Shown: positions 11,866 to 18,780 of the stretch, one piece after another | Layout of the letters: the number at the start of each line of letters is the position of its first letter | Position numbering within the stretch: position 1 is the stretch's first letter | IMG/VR virus record: IMGVR_UViG_3300044712_000655 | Coordinates: 1-22,062 of that record | Length of the DNA: 22,062 bases | Source: a virus | Strand: one strand, 5' to 3' | Translations under genes and position numbers: made by a program | The notes under the pieces: generated by a model | What the model was told of the DNA's origin: nothing | The model's database searches: none | What the model saw: the letters and a program-made list of their open reading frames with translations, nothing else

Positions 11866-12351
11866 ATGCGACCTGTGCACGACGAAATCCGGCCTGCACC
11901 TGCTCAGCCGGACCTGCTGCGCGCTGCGGTTGATCCGCTCGACCCCACCACATGGGAGCCGGGCAGCGATGTGGGCGCACCTGCAACGCAGCCTGAGCTC
12001 CGAGCAGTGGAAGGCGGTCCGAAGCGCGTGGCAAAGGGAACAAGCCCCACGCAGCGAAGCCTGAAGCGCCTGCGCGAGATGGGCTACACGGTCCAGGTCG
12101 TCGAGAAGTGGAACCCGCACGCCAAGATCCGGCAGGACCTGTTCGGGTTCATCGACGTGCTCGCCATCCGCAAGGGCGAAGTGCTGGCCGTGCAAGCTTG
12201 TGCCGGCGGCGATGCGTCCAGGCGGGTGCAGAAGATCGCGGACCACGAGAACGTCGGCATCGTGCGCCAGGCCGGCATCCGGATCGAGGTGCACGCATGG
12301 CGCAAGCTGGCCAGCGGGCGGTATGAGTGCCGCGTGGTGGACTGCTCGTGA
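11866..12351 (+). CDS. PD-(D/E)XK-like nuclease-fold protein
   Basis: A 161-residue protein. The first 60 residues are Pro-rich and probably disordered. From about 61 it reads as a small restriction-nuclease-like fold: a helix (TQRSLKRLREMGY), VVEKWNPHAKIRQDLFGFID with Asp97, then GEVLAVQACAG with Gln110 where a Glu-x-Lys would be expected, then a helix and a beta strand (AGIRIEVHAWRK). I recall phage proteins with the same DLFGFIDVL...LAVQ pattern that are usually unannotated. Asp plus Gln can still bind metal in some Holliday-junction or VRR-NUC-type enzymes, so activity is possible but unproven. The ATG follows an AGGGG Shine-Dalgarno, and the stop overlaps the next GTG. Confidence 0.65.
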   Translation: MRPVHDEIRPAPAQPDLLRAAVDPLDPTTWEPGSDVGAPATQPELRAVEGGPKRVAKGTSPTQRSLKRLREMGYTVQVVEKWNPHAKIRQDLFGFIDVLAIRKGEVLAVQACAGGDASRRVQKIADHENVGIVRQAGIRIEVHAWRKLASGRYECRVVDCS

Positions 12352-12593
12352 CCGTCGTCGAGCTGCGCGTCGATTGGTTCCGCCTGCTGGCCGACCTGAA
12401 GCGGCTCGGCTGGTCGCACTACGCGATCGAGCACGCGACCAGGATCCCTCGCGAGTCGCTGCGGGACTGGGCCAACCGCATCAGCGAGCCGCGCCACCAT
12501 GCCGGCGAGAAGCTGATCGCGTTCTGGTGCCTGCACATGGACCGGCCGCGCGAGTCAGTGCCTCTGTTCGACCCGTTCGACCCTGCCGCCTGA
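12348..12593 (+). CDS. small HTH-like phage protein
   Basis: An 81-residue protein from a GTG that overlaps the previous stop (GTGA). Residues 16-50 look like a helix-turn-helix (LKRLGWSHYAIEHATRIPRE, then SLRDWANRI). The C-terminal part is short and Pro-rich. It is the last gene of the replication block before the morphogenesis genes and could regulate late transcription, but only its position suggests this. A perfect hairpin follows 3 nt after the stop. Confidence 0.7.
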   Translation: MTVVELRVDWFRLLADLKRLGWSHYAIEHATRIPRESLRDWANRISEPRHHAGEKLIAFWCLHMDRPRESVPLFDPFDPAA

Positions 12594-12596
12594 TTC

Positions 12597-12612
12597 GGGC
12601 GGGATTCCGCCC
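12597..12612. repeat. intergenic hairpin GGGCGG-GATT-CCGCCC, copy 1
   Basis: A 6-bp perfect GC stem with loop GATT, right after the HTH-like gene. No T tract follows, so it is not a standard intrinsic terminator. The same 16 bases recur at 16545-16560. Confidence 0.6.
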
Positions 12613-12672
12613 ACGGCCCGCGCATACCCTGCCGCCGTCCTCCTTCCAACGCACGCACGCACGAGGCCCCGC

Positions 12673-12954
12673 ATGTCCGATCCCGCTGCCACCCAAGCCC
12701 CGAAGTCGAAGCGCCCTGTTCGCACGCCTGGCGGCGAGCCGGCTGCCGATCCCGCTGCCACCCAAGCAGCTGCGCCCGCGGAGGTCGAGGAGGTCGGCAT
12801 CGCCGAGGATCCGCGCACGCCTGGCCTGGTCGTCAACGAGGACGGTACGGTCGACTTCGAAGGCAAGCGCCACACGCGCGCGTTCATGACGCCGCACGGC
12901 ATGATCGTGCCGCCGGCCTCCGTCGCGCCCCCGGGCCTGAACGGCCGGAAGTAG
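12673..12954 (+). CDS. Ala/Pro-rich phage protein, unknown function
   Basis: A 93-residue protein with a low-complexity N-terminal half rich in Ala, Pro and Glu, in which DPAATQA occurs twice. The more ordered C-terminal half reads VVNEDGTVDFEGKRHTRAFM, then TPHGMIVPPASVAPPG. The ATG follows a GAGG Shine-Dalgarno at good spacing. It opens the morphogenesis block before the gp8-type portal. I do not recognise the family. The position is where terminase genes are often found, but this protein is not a terminase. Confidence 0.65.
   Translation: MSDPAATQAPKSKRPVRTPGGEPAADPAATQAAAPAEVEEVGIAEDPRTPGLVVNEDGTVDFEGKRHTRAFMTPHGMIVPPASVAPPGLNGRK
12677..12767. repeat. 22-bp direct repeat within the Ala/Pro-rich gene
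   Basis: Identical 22-bp copies at 12677-12698 and 12746-12767, 69 bp apart and in frame, encode the repeated DPAATQA. A slipped-strand duplication of a 69-bp unit, later diverged, would explain it. Confidence 0.6.
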
Positions 12955-12960
12955 CCGACG

Positions 12961-13263
12961 ATGTGCCTGCCCGCCGTGCCGCTTGCAATCGGCGCCTTGG
13001 CCGGGGCGACGCTGTACTCGGCCAACCGCTCTGCCCAAGCGCAGAAGGCTGCCGCCAACGTGCAGGCAGGCCAGATCGCCAGCGCCGAGGCTGAGCGCAA
13101 GGCCGCCGAGTCGAAGGCCGCCCAGGACGCGCAGCTCGCGCGCGCGGACCAGAAGCGCCGCATGCGTGGCCAGTCGCTGCTGACTACCGGCGCGCAAGGC
13201 GTGGCGCCGCAGCAGACGATGACCTCGACGCTCGACTACGGCAAGCAATCGCTGGGCGGGTGA
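12961..13263 (+). CDS. small virion-region protein with conserved C-terminal LTTGAQG...LGG motif
   Basis: A 100-residue protein. It begins MCLPAVPLAIGALAGATLYS, a Cys plus hydrophobic segment, followed by an Ala-rich coiled helix (about 22-70) and the end KRRMRGQSLLTTGAQGVAP with GKQSLGG. That C-terminal pattern (Arg-Gly-x-Ser-Leu-Leu-Thr-x-Gly, then Gly-Lys-x-x-Leu-Gly) is familiar from small proteins next to portal genes in many podoviruses and siphoviruses. Function unknown; a minor head or connector-associated part is likely. It sits 1 nt before the portal start. Confidence 0.72.
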   Translation: MCLPAVPLAIGALAGATLYSANRSAQAQKAAANVQAGQIASAEAERKAAESKAAQDAQLARADQKRRMRGQSLLTTGAQGVAPQQTMTSTLDYGKQSLGG

Positions 13264-13264
13264 C

Positions 13265-14863
13265 GTGGCGGCCGATGTTGCAGCCCTCGACAAACGCGCC
13301 GGCGAGATCATCTCCGCCCGCGCGCGTCATGAGTCCGTCTGGCGCGACTGCATGCTGCACTCGTGGCCGCTGCGGGCGCAGGGCTTCAGCGGCGAGGACC
13401 TGGACGCACTGAGCGGCCAGACGAAGCGCGCCGACCTGCTCGACAGCACCAGCACGGACGCCGGCAACATCCTGGTCAGCGCGATCGTCGGCGGCATGAC
13501 GCCGGCCAACCAGCAGTGGATGGGCCTCGAGGTCGAAGGGCTGGAAGGCGACGCCGTCCGCTGGCTCGACAACGCCGCGCTGACGGTGTGGAAGAACATT
13601 CACCAGGGCAATTTCGACGCGGTCGCGCCAGAGGTCACGACCGACTTGGTCGGCTGCGGCTGGGGCGCGCTGTACGTCGACGAGGACCGCGACGTCGGCG
13701 GGCTGATGTTCGAATGGTGGCCGGCGAGCTCGGTGTACGCGACCGCCAGCAAGCCGGGCGGCGTGCTCGACACGTTCGTGCGCCAGTACGAGCTGAGCGC
13801 CGAGCAGTGCGTGAACACGTTCGGCGAGAACATGGTCAGCGACACCGTGCGCAAGCTGGCCATCGAGAAGCCCGACGACAAGGTGAAGCTGCGCTGGATG
13901 ATCTATCCGCGCCGCGACCGCAAGCCGGGCGCCAAGATGGCGGCGAACATGCCGATCGCCTCGTGCACATGGGAAGTCGCAACGAAGAAGCTGGTGCGCG
14001 AGTCGGGCTATCACGAGCAGCCGGTTGTGGCACCGCGCTGGTCGCTGCTGCCGAACTCGTCGCTCGGTGTGGGCCCGATCTACGACGCGCTGCCGGACAT
14101 TCGCCAGCTCAACAACCTGGTCTTCAGCGAGAACGCGGCCGTCGACCTGGCAGTCAGCGGCATGTGGATCGCGGAGGACGACGGCGTCCTGAACCCGCGC
14201 ACGGTGAAGGTCGGCCCGCGCAAGGTGATCGTCGCCAACTCGGTCGACAGCATGAAGCCGCTGCTGACCGGCGCCGACTTCAACGTCACCTTCACGAAGA
14301 AGGAGCAGCTGCAGCAGGCCATCCGCCGCACGCTGATGGCCGAGCAGCTGCAGCCGCCGACCGACATGAAGATGACCGCCACCGAGTGGCTGGGTCGTGT
14401 CGCGTTGCTGCGTCAGCTGCTGGGGCCGCGCTTCGGTCGCCTGCAGGCCGAGTACCTGCAGCCGCTGGTTGCACGCTGCTTTGGCCTGGCGCTGCGTGCC
14501 GGCGCGCTGGGTCCGATGCCGGACGCACTGCGCGGCAGGTCGGCCACGGTCAAGTACAAGTCGCCGCTGGCCCGCGCGCAGCAGCTCGAGGAGGTGGCCG
14601 CGATCGACCGGTTCGAGGCTGACCTAGGCGGCACCGCGGCGGTCAAGCCCGAAGTGCTCGACCTGTACGACTGGGACGAGGCCAAGCGCCACAAGGCGGC
14701 GCTGCTCGGCGTGCCGCTGAAGCTGCTGCCGGACAAGCGCAAGGTCGACGAACTGCGCGACGCGCGCCTGAAGGCACAGCAGCGGGCGCAGCAGGACGCA
14801 CTGCAGCAGCAGGCCGCGTCGCAGATGATTGACGCAAGTACGCAGCGCATGGCGCGCGCGTAG
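13265..14863 (+). CDS. portal (head-to-tail connector) protein, T7 gp8-like
   Basis: A 532-residue protein, close to the length of T7 gp8. Recognisable segments of the head-tail connector family include the early STSTDAGNILVSAIVGGMTP (about residues 61-80), WMGLEVEG, TTDLVGCGWGALYVDED (about 125-141), APRWSLLPNSSLGVGPIYDA (about 258-277), and IRRTLMAEQLQPPTDMKMTA (about 353-372). The C-terminal 70 residues are charged, helical and Gln-rich, as in the connector barrel and tail end. Twelve copies form the ring through which DNA is packaged and to which the tail attaches. The start is a GTG just after the previous stop, without a strong Shine-Dalgarno. Confidence 0.92.
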   Translation: MAADVAALDKRAGEIISARARHESVWRDCMLHSWPLRAQGFSGEDLDALSGQTKRADLLDSTSTDAGNILVSAIVGGMTPANQQWMGLEVEGLEGDAVRWLDNAALTVWKNIHQGNFDAVAPEVTTDLVGCGWGALYVDEDRDVGGLMFEWWPASSVYATASKPGGVLDTFVRQYELSAEQCVNTFGENMVSDTVRKLAIEKPDDKVKLRWMIYPRRDRKPGAKMAANMPIASCTWEVATKKLVRESGYHEQPVVAPRWSLLPNSSLGVGPIYDALPDIRQLNNLVFSENAAVDLAVSGMWIAEDDGVLNPRTVKVGPRKVIVANSVDSMKPLLTGADFNVTFTKKEQLQQAIRRTLMAEQLQPPTDMKMTATEWLGRVALLRQLLGPRFGRLQAEYLQPLVARCFGLALRAGALGPMPDALRGRSATVKYKSPLARAQQLEEVAAIDRFEADLGGTAAVKPEVLDLYDWDEAKRHKAALLGVPLKLLPDKRKVDELRDARLKAQQRAQQDALQQQAASQMIDASTQRMARA

Positions 14864-14876
14864 AGGAGAGGCCCCG

Positions 14877-15257
14877 ATGCAGTTCTATTCCCTGACCGGC
14901 CGTACCAGCACCTTCGATGGCGATGCCTTCCGCCGGCTTGGCGATAGCGGCGTCAAGGCCGTGCTCGACGTCACGGCCGTGCCCACCGTCGACACCGTGC
15001 AGCTGGTGATCGAGGAGAACATCGGACCACCGCAGGCGCTGGCCGGCAGTGCCACGGCCGTGCCGGTGTGGCGCCAGATTGCCGCCGCCACAGCAAGTGC
15101 GGCGACCGGCCGTCAGGTGTTGACCGTGCACCCAGCCGTAACGCCAGTGGCCAACGTGGCGATCAGCGACGCCCCGCTTGATGGCATTCGCGTGCGCGTG
15201 CTGCACAGCGGCGTCGGCGCGTTCAACTACACGCTGGCCGTCGACACGATTCCCTGA
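14877..15257 (+). CDS. phage structural-region protein, unknown function
   Basis: A 126-residue beta-rich protein (MQFYSLTGRTSTFDGDAFRR at the start, later VLDVTAVPTVDTVQLVIEEN and LDGIRVRVLHSGVGAFNYTL). A strong GAGGAG Shine-Dalgarno precedes the ATG. It lies between the portal and a Bbp19-like gene. The all-beta, Ala/Val/Thr-rich sequence would fit a small capsid-associated or decoration protein, but this is inference. Confidence 0.7.
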   Translation: MQFYSLTGRTSTFDGDAFRRLGDSGVKAVLDVTAVPTVDTVQLVIEENIGPPQALAGSATAVPVWRQIAAATASAATGRQVLTVHPAVTPVANVAISDAPLDGIRVRVLHSGVGAFNYTLAVDTIP

Positions 15258-15508
15258 TGTCGGCCGCGAAACGCGAGCCGCTGCACCCGAGCTACTACGC
15301 GCGGGTGTTCGAGGGCACCCCGGAAGGCCAGGCGGTGCTCGAGGAGTTGGTGTCGCGGTTCTGCCGCGAGCCATACGTGAAGGGCGGCCGCGGCGCCGAG
15401 CGCGAAACCTTGGTGCGCATCGGCGAGCGGCGCCCGATCAACTACATCCTGGCGCGCATCAACGCCGCGAACGGGGTGCCAACCGAGGAAGAAACCGATG
15501 AGGGCTAA
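15257..15508 (+). CDS. Bbp19-like small head-region protein
   Basis: An 83-residue protein resembling the Bbp19 family of Bordetella phage BPP-1: SYYARVFEGTPEGQAVLEEL, an aromatic FCREPYVKGG, then RETLVRIGERRPINYILARI. The family's role is not established. The start shares one base with the previous stop (TGATG). It lies just before the scaffold gene, the same order I know from BPP-1-like phages. Its last codons overlap the scaffold start by 11 nt. Confidence 0.75.
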   Translation: MSAAKREPLHPSYYARVFEGTPEGQAVLEELVSRFCREPYVKGGRGAERETLVRIGERRPINYILARINAANGVPTEEETDEG

Positions 15509-16478
15509 TCATGTGGTCATGGATGCAGCGGGCAGCGAAGGCAGTGCGGCTGGCGGTGCGGCAGCAGCGGCTGGCGCTGGCGGTGGCACTGGGAGCGCTG
15601 CGGGCGCCGCTGGTGGGGCAGGCGCAGCCGGTCAGCCTGGGGGCAGTGGCGCGGTGGGAGGGAGTGTCCTTGCAGCAGGCGCTGCAGCATCCGGCGGTGC
15701 GGCTGGCACTCAAGTGGCGGGAGGCGAAGCTGCTGCGGCTGGCGCAGGAAGCGCAACAGGCGCAGGCGGCACTGGGCAACCGGGCGCAGCGCCGACGATT
15801 CCTGAGAAGTTCACGGTAAAGAAGGCCGACGGCACCGTCGATTACGAGGCCAGCGCGAAGAAGCTGGCCGAGAGCTACGCGCACCTCGAGAAGCGCCAGG
15901 GCAGCGGCAACCTCGCGCCGCCCACGCCCGACGACTACAAGCCCGAACTGCCGCAGGGCCTGAGTGCCGAGGCGCTGGCGGCCGACCCGCTCTACAAGTC
16001 GTTTCTGAAGGGTGCGCACGCCAAGGGCATGACGAACGAGCAGGTCGGCTACATCCTGAACGAGTTTGCCCAGCGGCAGGCGATGGCCGCGCCGACACCG
16101 GACAAGGCGGTGGTCGCGCTGCGCGAAGTGTGGAAGACCGAGGCGGAGTTCAACGCCAACGCGCGGCACGCGTTCAAGGCGATCAGCGAGTTCGGCGGCG
16201 ACCTCACCGAGGAGGAGCGCGCGCAGATCGACAGCAACCCGCTTGCACTGCGCCTGCTGGCGAAGATCGGTGCGCAGCTGCAGGAGGACGTGGCGCCGAT
16301 CCTTGCGGGCACGCCGGCCGCGCAGTCATGGGACGAGCAGATGGCCGAGATCCGCGCGCATCCCGGCTTTACCGATGCCAAGCACCCCGAGCACAAGGTG
16401 CTGATGGCCAAGCAGCAGGCGCTCTACAACCGGCGCTACGGCAACAAGCCGCAGCAGGGGCTGGTGGCCAAGACGTAA
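15498..16478 (+). CDS. capsid scaffolding protein
   Basis: A 326-residue protein. The first ~100 residues are almost only Ala, Gly, Ser and Thr. The remainder is a helical, charged body (EKFTVKKADGTVDYEASAKK, then AESYAHLEKRQ, PDDYKPELPQGLSAEALAAD and a C-terminal QALYNRRYGNKP) typical of T7-type scaffolds that drive capsid assembly and then leave. It is followed by a terminator and then the capsid gene, as expected. The ATG at 15498 has AGGAAG upstream. Codons in the Ala/Gly stretch have unusually low third-position G/C (about 53% by hand count) while the downstream part returns to high G/C. A second open frame overlaps that stretch. Confidence 0.85.
   Translation: MRANHVVMDAAGSEGSAAGGAAAAAGAGGGTGSAAGAAGGAGAAGQPGGSGAVGGSVLAAGAAASGGAAGTQVAGGEAAAAGAGSATGAGGTGQPGAAPTIPEKFTVKKADGTVDYEASAKKLAESYAHLEKRQGSGNLAPPTPDDYKPELPQGLSAEALAADPLYKSFLKGAHAKGMTNEQVGYILNEFAQRQAMAAPTPDKAVVALREVWKTEAEFNANARHAFKAISEFGGDLTEEERAQIDSNPLALRLLAKIGAQLQEDVAPILAGTPAAQSWDEQMAEIRAHPGFTDAKHPEHKVLMAKQQALYNRRYGNKPQQGLVAKT
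15511..15819 (+). CDS. candidate overprinted gene inside the scaffold gene, cationic 102-residue protein
   Basis: Open frame in +1 relative to the scaffold, starting MWSWMQRAAKAVRLAVRQQR and rich in Leu, Ala, Arg and Gln. The ATG lies 2 nt after the Bbp19-like stop and has GAGGG at 15500-15504, a 6-nt spacing, better placed than the scaffold's own site. By hand count, about 85 of its 102 codons end in G or C, like normal genes here, against roughly half for the scaffold frame over the same bases. The product is strongly basic with amphipathic helices and no clear signal peptide. Function unknown. The alternative is chance openness of a GC-rich low-complexity stretch. Confidence 0.45.
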   Translation: MWSWMQRAAKAVRLAVRQQRLALAVALGALRAPLVGQAQPVSLGAVARWEGVSLQQALQHPAVRLALKWREAKLLRLAQEAQQAQAALGNRAQRRRFLRSSR

Positions 16479-16515
16479 CCGACTGTCTTCGCGGCTGTTT
16501 CTTCGCAGCCTTCCG

Positions 16516-16544
16516 CCCGGCCTCTGTGCCGGGCTTTTTCTTTT
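16516..16544 (+). terminator. rho-independent terminator after the scaffold gene
   Basis: Stem CCCGGC (16516-16521), loop CTCTGT, GCCGGG (16528-16533), then C, TTTTT, C and TTTT. It is oriented rightward, between scaffold and major capsid genes. The capsid would then need read-through or its own promoter. Confidence 0.85.
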
Positions 16545-16560
16545 GGGCGGGATTCCGCCC
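16545..16560. repeat. intergenic hairpin GGGCGG-GATT-CCGCCC, copy 2
   Basis: Exact 16-base match to 12597-12612. Here it begins right after the T tract of the scaffold terminator. Confidence 0.6.
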
Positions 16561-16602
16561 ATCGATCGGCAAGACACTCCGCGGCACCGGCCCGCAGTGG
16601 CG

Positions 16603-16691
16603 CGCGGACAACCGGACCAGGCCCACGAGTGCAGCGCGGTAGCCGGCGCCGCTCGCGATTACAGGCCCGCACGCGGACAACCTGACCAGGC
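16603..16691. repeat. 20-bp direct repeat in the capsid leader
   Basis: CGCGGACAACCGGACCAGGC at 16603-16622 recurs at 16672-16691 with one change (CCGG to CCTG). The copies are 69 bp apart in the 167 bases between the terminator hairpins and the capsid gene, a gene-free leader. Confidence 0.6.
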
Positions 16692-16727
16692 GAACGAACC
16701 CATCCTTCACCGAATCAGGAGCTGGCA

Positions 16728-17612
16728 ATGAGCTTTCAGATCACCGAAGCGTTTGCGCAGCAGTTCGCGGATAACTTCCGCCACGTTGCGCAGCAGTCCG
16801 TCTCGCGCCTCGAGTCGGCCGTCATGGTCGAGTCGGGCATCCGGGGCCTTTCCAAGTCCGTCAACCGCATGGGCCGTCGCACGGCTCAGCAGCGCACCAC
16901 GCGCCACGGCGACACGCCGCTGAACGACCAGCCGCACTCGACCCGGTTCATCGATCTCGGTGACTGGGAAGACGGCGACATGCTGGACGATCAGGACAAG
17001 ATCCGCATGCTGGCCGATCCGACCAGCGACTACGTGAAAGCGATGGTCGCCGGCCTGAACCGCGCCAAGGATCAAGTCATCATCAACGCCGCGCTGGGCG
17101 CGGCCCGCACCGCGCCGACCGCCATCGGTGGCGCGACCGCGACGGTGGCCCTGCCGTCGTCGCAGCGCATTCTGGTCGGCGGCACTGGCCTGACCAAGGC
17201 CAAGATCTTCCAGGCCAAGCGCTTCTTCCGTCGCGCGGAAGCCGACGAGGAGAACGGTGAGGAGCTGTACTTCGTCTACAACGCGTCGGCCCTGGCCGAT
17301 GTGCTGGCGGACACGCAGCTCACCAGCGCCGACTTCCAGACCGTGCAGATGATCCAGAACGGCTCGCTGCGCGGCAAATGGATGGGCTTCACCTGGGTCC
17401 CCTCCGAGCTTCTGCCGATCGTCTCGACCACGCGCACGTGCTTCGCGTTCGCCAAGTCGGGCCTGTCGCTGGGCATCGGCGAGGACATCGTCACCGAGAT
17501 CGGCAAAGACCCCAGCAAAGCCTTCAACGTTCGCATCTACGCCAAGATGAGCATCGGCGCAGTGCGAGTGGAGGAGGAAAAGGTCGTCGCCGTCGAAGTG
17601 CTCGACAACTAA
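16728..17612 (+). CDS. major capsid protein
   Basis: A 294-residue protein with the hallmarks of a phage major capsid protein of the BPP-1-like podovirus group. It has a helical N-terminus (QITEAFAQQFADNFRHVAQQ), an Arg-rich extended segment (NRMGRRTAQQRTTRHGDTPL), a RFIDLGDWEDGDMLDDQDKI stretch, the long spine-like helix (DYVKAMVAGLNRAKDQVIIN), and beta-rich later parts ending KMSIGAVRVEEEKVVAVEVL. It follows scaffold and terminator and has a strong AGGAG Shine-Dalgarno. Codon use is clean and strongly biased, as expected for the most abundant virion protein. BPP-1's capsid has a circularly permuted HK97 fold; whether this one does is not visible from sequence. Confidence 0.88.
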   Translation: MSFQITEAFAQQFADNFRHVAQQSVSRLESAVMVESGIRGLSKSVNRMGRRTAQQRTTRHGDTPLNDQPHSTRFIDLGDWEDGDMLDDQDKIRMLADPTSDYVKAMVAGLNRAKDQVIINAALGAARTAPTAIGGATATVALPSSQRILVGGTGLTKAKIFQAKRFFRRAEADEENGEELYFVYNASALADVLADTQLTSADFQTVQMIQNGSLRGKWMGFTWVPSELLPIVSTTRTCFAFAKSGLSLGIGEDIVTEIGKDPSKAFNVRIYAKMSIGAVRVEEEKVVAVEVLDN

Positions 17613-17631
17613 TCGGGCAGAGGAGAACTTC

Positions 17632-18102
17632 ATGGCAAACCAAAACGCTTCGATCGCTGCCGCGCGTGCGGCAACGCCCCCGCTGCTCGTCAAGGGCACC
17701 CAGCAGGGCGGCGAGCTGAACATCATGTTCGCGACCGTCACCAACCCCGCGGCGGGTGGCGTTGCGATCGGCGAGTTCATCTCGTGGGGCTTCCTGCCCC
17801 TGGCCTCGCGCGTGCTGTTCGGCTGGCTGACGTGCTCGGCCGGTGCGGCGTCCTCGACGCTGAACCTGGGCGATCCGCAGACGCCGGCCCGTTACCTCGC
17901 TGCCAGTTCGGTGGCGTCGGCGACGAACATCGCGTTCACGCCGGCGGCCACCATGGCCAACGGTGGCGCGGGCTTCGAGGTCACCAACGTTGCGCCAGGC
18001 ACGGCCACCGATCACAGCGAGATCCGCTCGGTGTGCGCGGGTGCCAACCTTGGTGCCAACCAGACGCTGACCCTGCTGCTCGTCTACGTGACGAACCAGT
18101 GA
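17632..18102 (+). CDS. probable capsid decoration/cement protein
   Basis: A 156-residue, Ala/Thr/Gly-rich, probably all-beta protein (MANQNASIAAARAATPPLLV at the start, ending NQTLTLLLVYVTNQ). It comes 19 nt after the capsid gene with a GAGGAG Shine-Dalgarno and is followed by a strong terminator, so capsid and this gene form a two-gene transcript. In BPP-1 the gene next to the capsid encodes a cementing protein that stabilises the shell; I assign the role by position and composition, not by a recognised motif. Confidence 0.65.
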   Translation: MANQNASIAAARAATPPLLVKGTQQGGELNIMFATVTNPAAGGVAIGEFISWGFLPLASRVLFGWLTCSAGAASSTLNLGDPQTPARYLAASSVASATNIAFTPAATMANGGAGFEVTNVAPGTATDHSEIRSVCAGANLGANQTLTLLLVYVTNQ

Positions 18103-18139
18103 GGAAGGCTGGCGGCCTTCTGGCCACCTTGGAAGAACG

Positions 18140-18166
18140 CCGGGGGCCTCGTGCCCCCGGTTTTTT
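18140..18166 (+). terminator. rho-independent terminator after the capsid gene pair
   Basis: Perfect 8-bp stem CCGGGGGC (18140-18147) and GCCCCCGG (18153-18160) with loop CTCGT, followed by six T (18161-18166). It is the strongest terminator in the window and is oriented rightward. Confidence 0.92.
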
Positions 18167-18183
18167 GTTGAGGCCGAGAGAAG

Positions 18184-18780
18184 ATGGCAACGGACGTCTC
18201 GATCTGCAGCAACGCCCTGCTGATGCTGGGGGCCAAGCCAATCAACTCGCTGACCGCAACGGCGGAGGGCAACGCGGATCGGGTGCTGCTGGCAGCCAAT
18301 CTGTGGCCGCAGGTGCGCGACGATCTTTTGAGGGCGCATCCGTGGAACTGCGCCGTGAAGCGAGTGCTTCTCGCGCCTGAAGCAACGCCGCCGGAGTTCG
18401 ACTACAGCGCTTCGTTCCTGCTGCCCGGCGATTGGCTGCGCACGCTGCAGGTGGGGGAGTACGTGGTCCCGCTCGACTTCCGGCAAGAAGGCCGCCGCAT
18501 CCTGTGCGACACCACGGCGCTGCCGCTGGTGTACGTGTACCAGAACGCGGATGTCGGCAGCTGGGACGGCAACCTGGTCGAGGTCGCTACCGCGCGCATG
18601 GCGGCGGCCATGGCCTACGCGATCACGCAGTCGCAGGCGGTGGCGGACGGCTGGCTGCAGAAGGCTGAAATGGCGTTCAAGCGGGCCAAGGCAGTCGACG
18701 GCCAGGACAACCCGCCGGAGACGTTCGGCGACTTCCCGCAGCACTTCTCCCGCTACGCGCGTCTGTTCTCGGGGCAGTAA
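18184..18780 (+). CDS. tail tubular protein A-like head-tail adaptor (T7 gp11-like)
   Basis: A 198-residue protein matching the gp11/tail-tube-A type: the opening DVSICSNALLMLGAKPINSL, then a helical part ending VRDDLLRAHPWNCAVKRVLL, a FLLPGDWLRTLQV turn, and ALPLVYVYQNADVGSWDGNL followed by a C-terminal helix (AAAMAYAITQSQAVADGWLQ). These proteins form the dodecameric ring below the portal. The ATG has GAGAGAAG upstream. It ends directly before the GTG of the nozzle gene. Confidence 0.85.
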   Translation: MATDVSICSNALLMLGAKPINSLTATAEGNADRVLLAANLWPQVRDDLLRAHPWNCAVKRVLLAPEATPPEFDYSASFLLPGDWLRTLQVGEYVVPLDFRQEGRRILCDTTALPLVYVYQNADVGSWDGNLVEVATARMAAAMAYAITQSQAVADGWLQKAEMAFKRAKAVDGQDNPPETFGDFPQHFSRYARLFSGQ

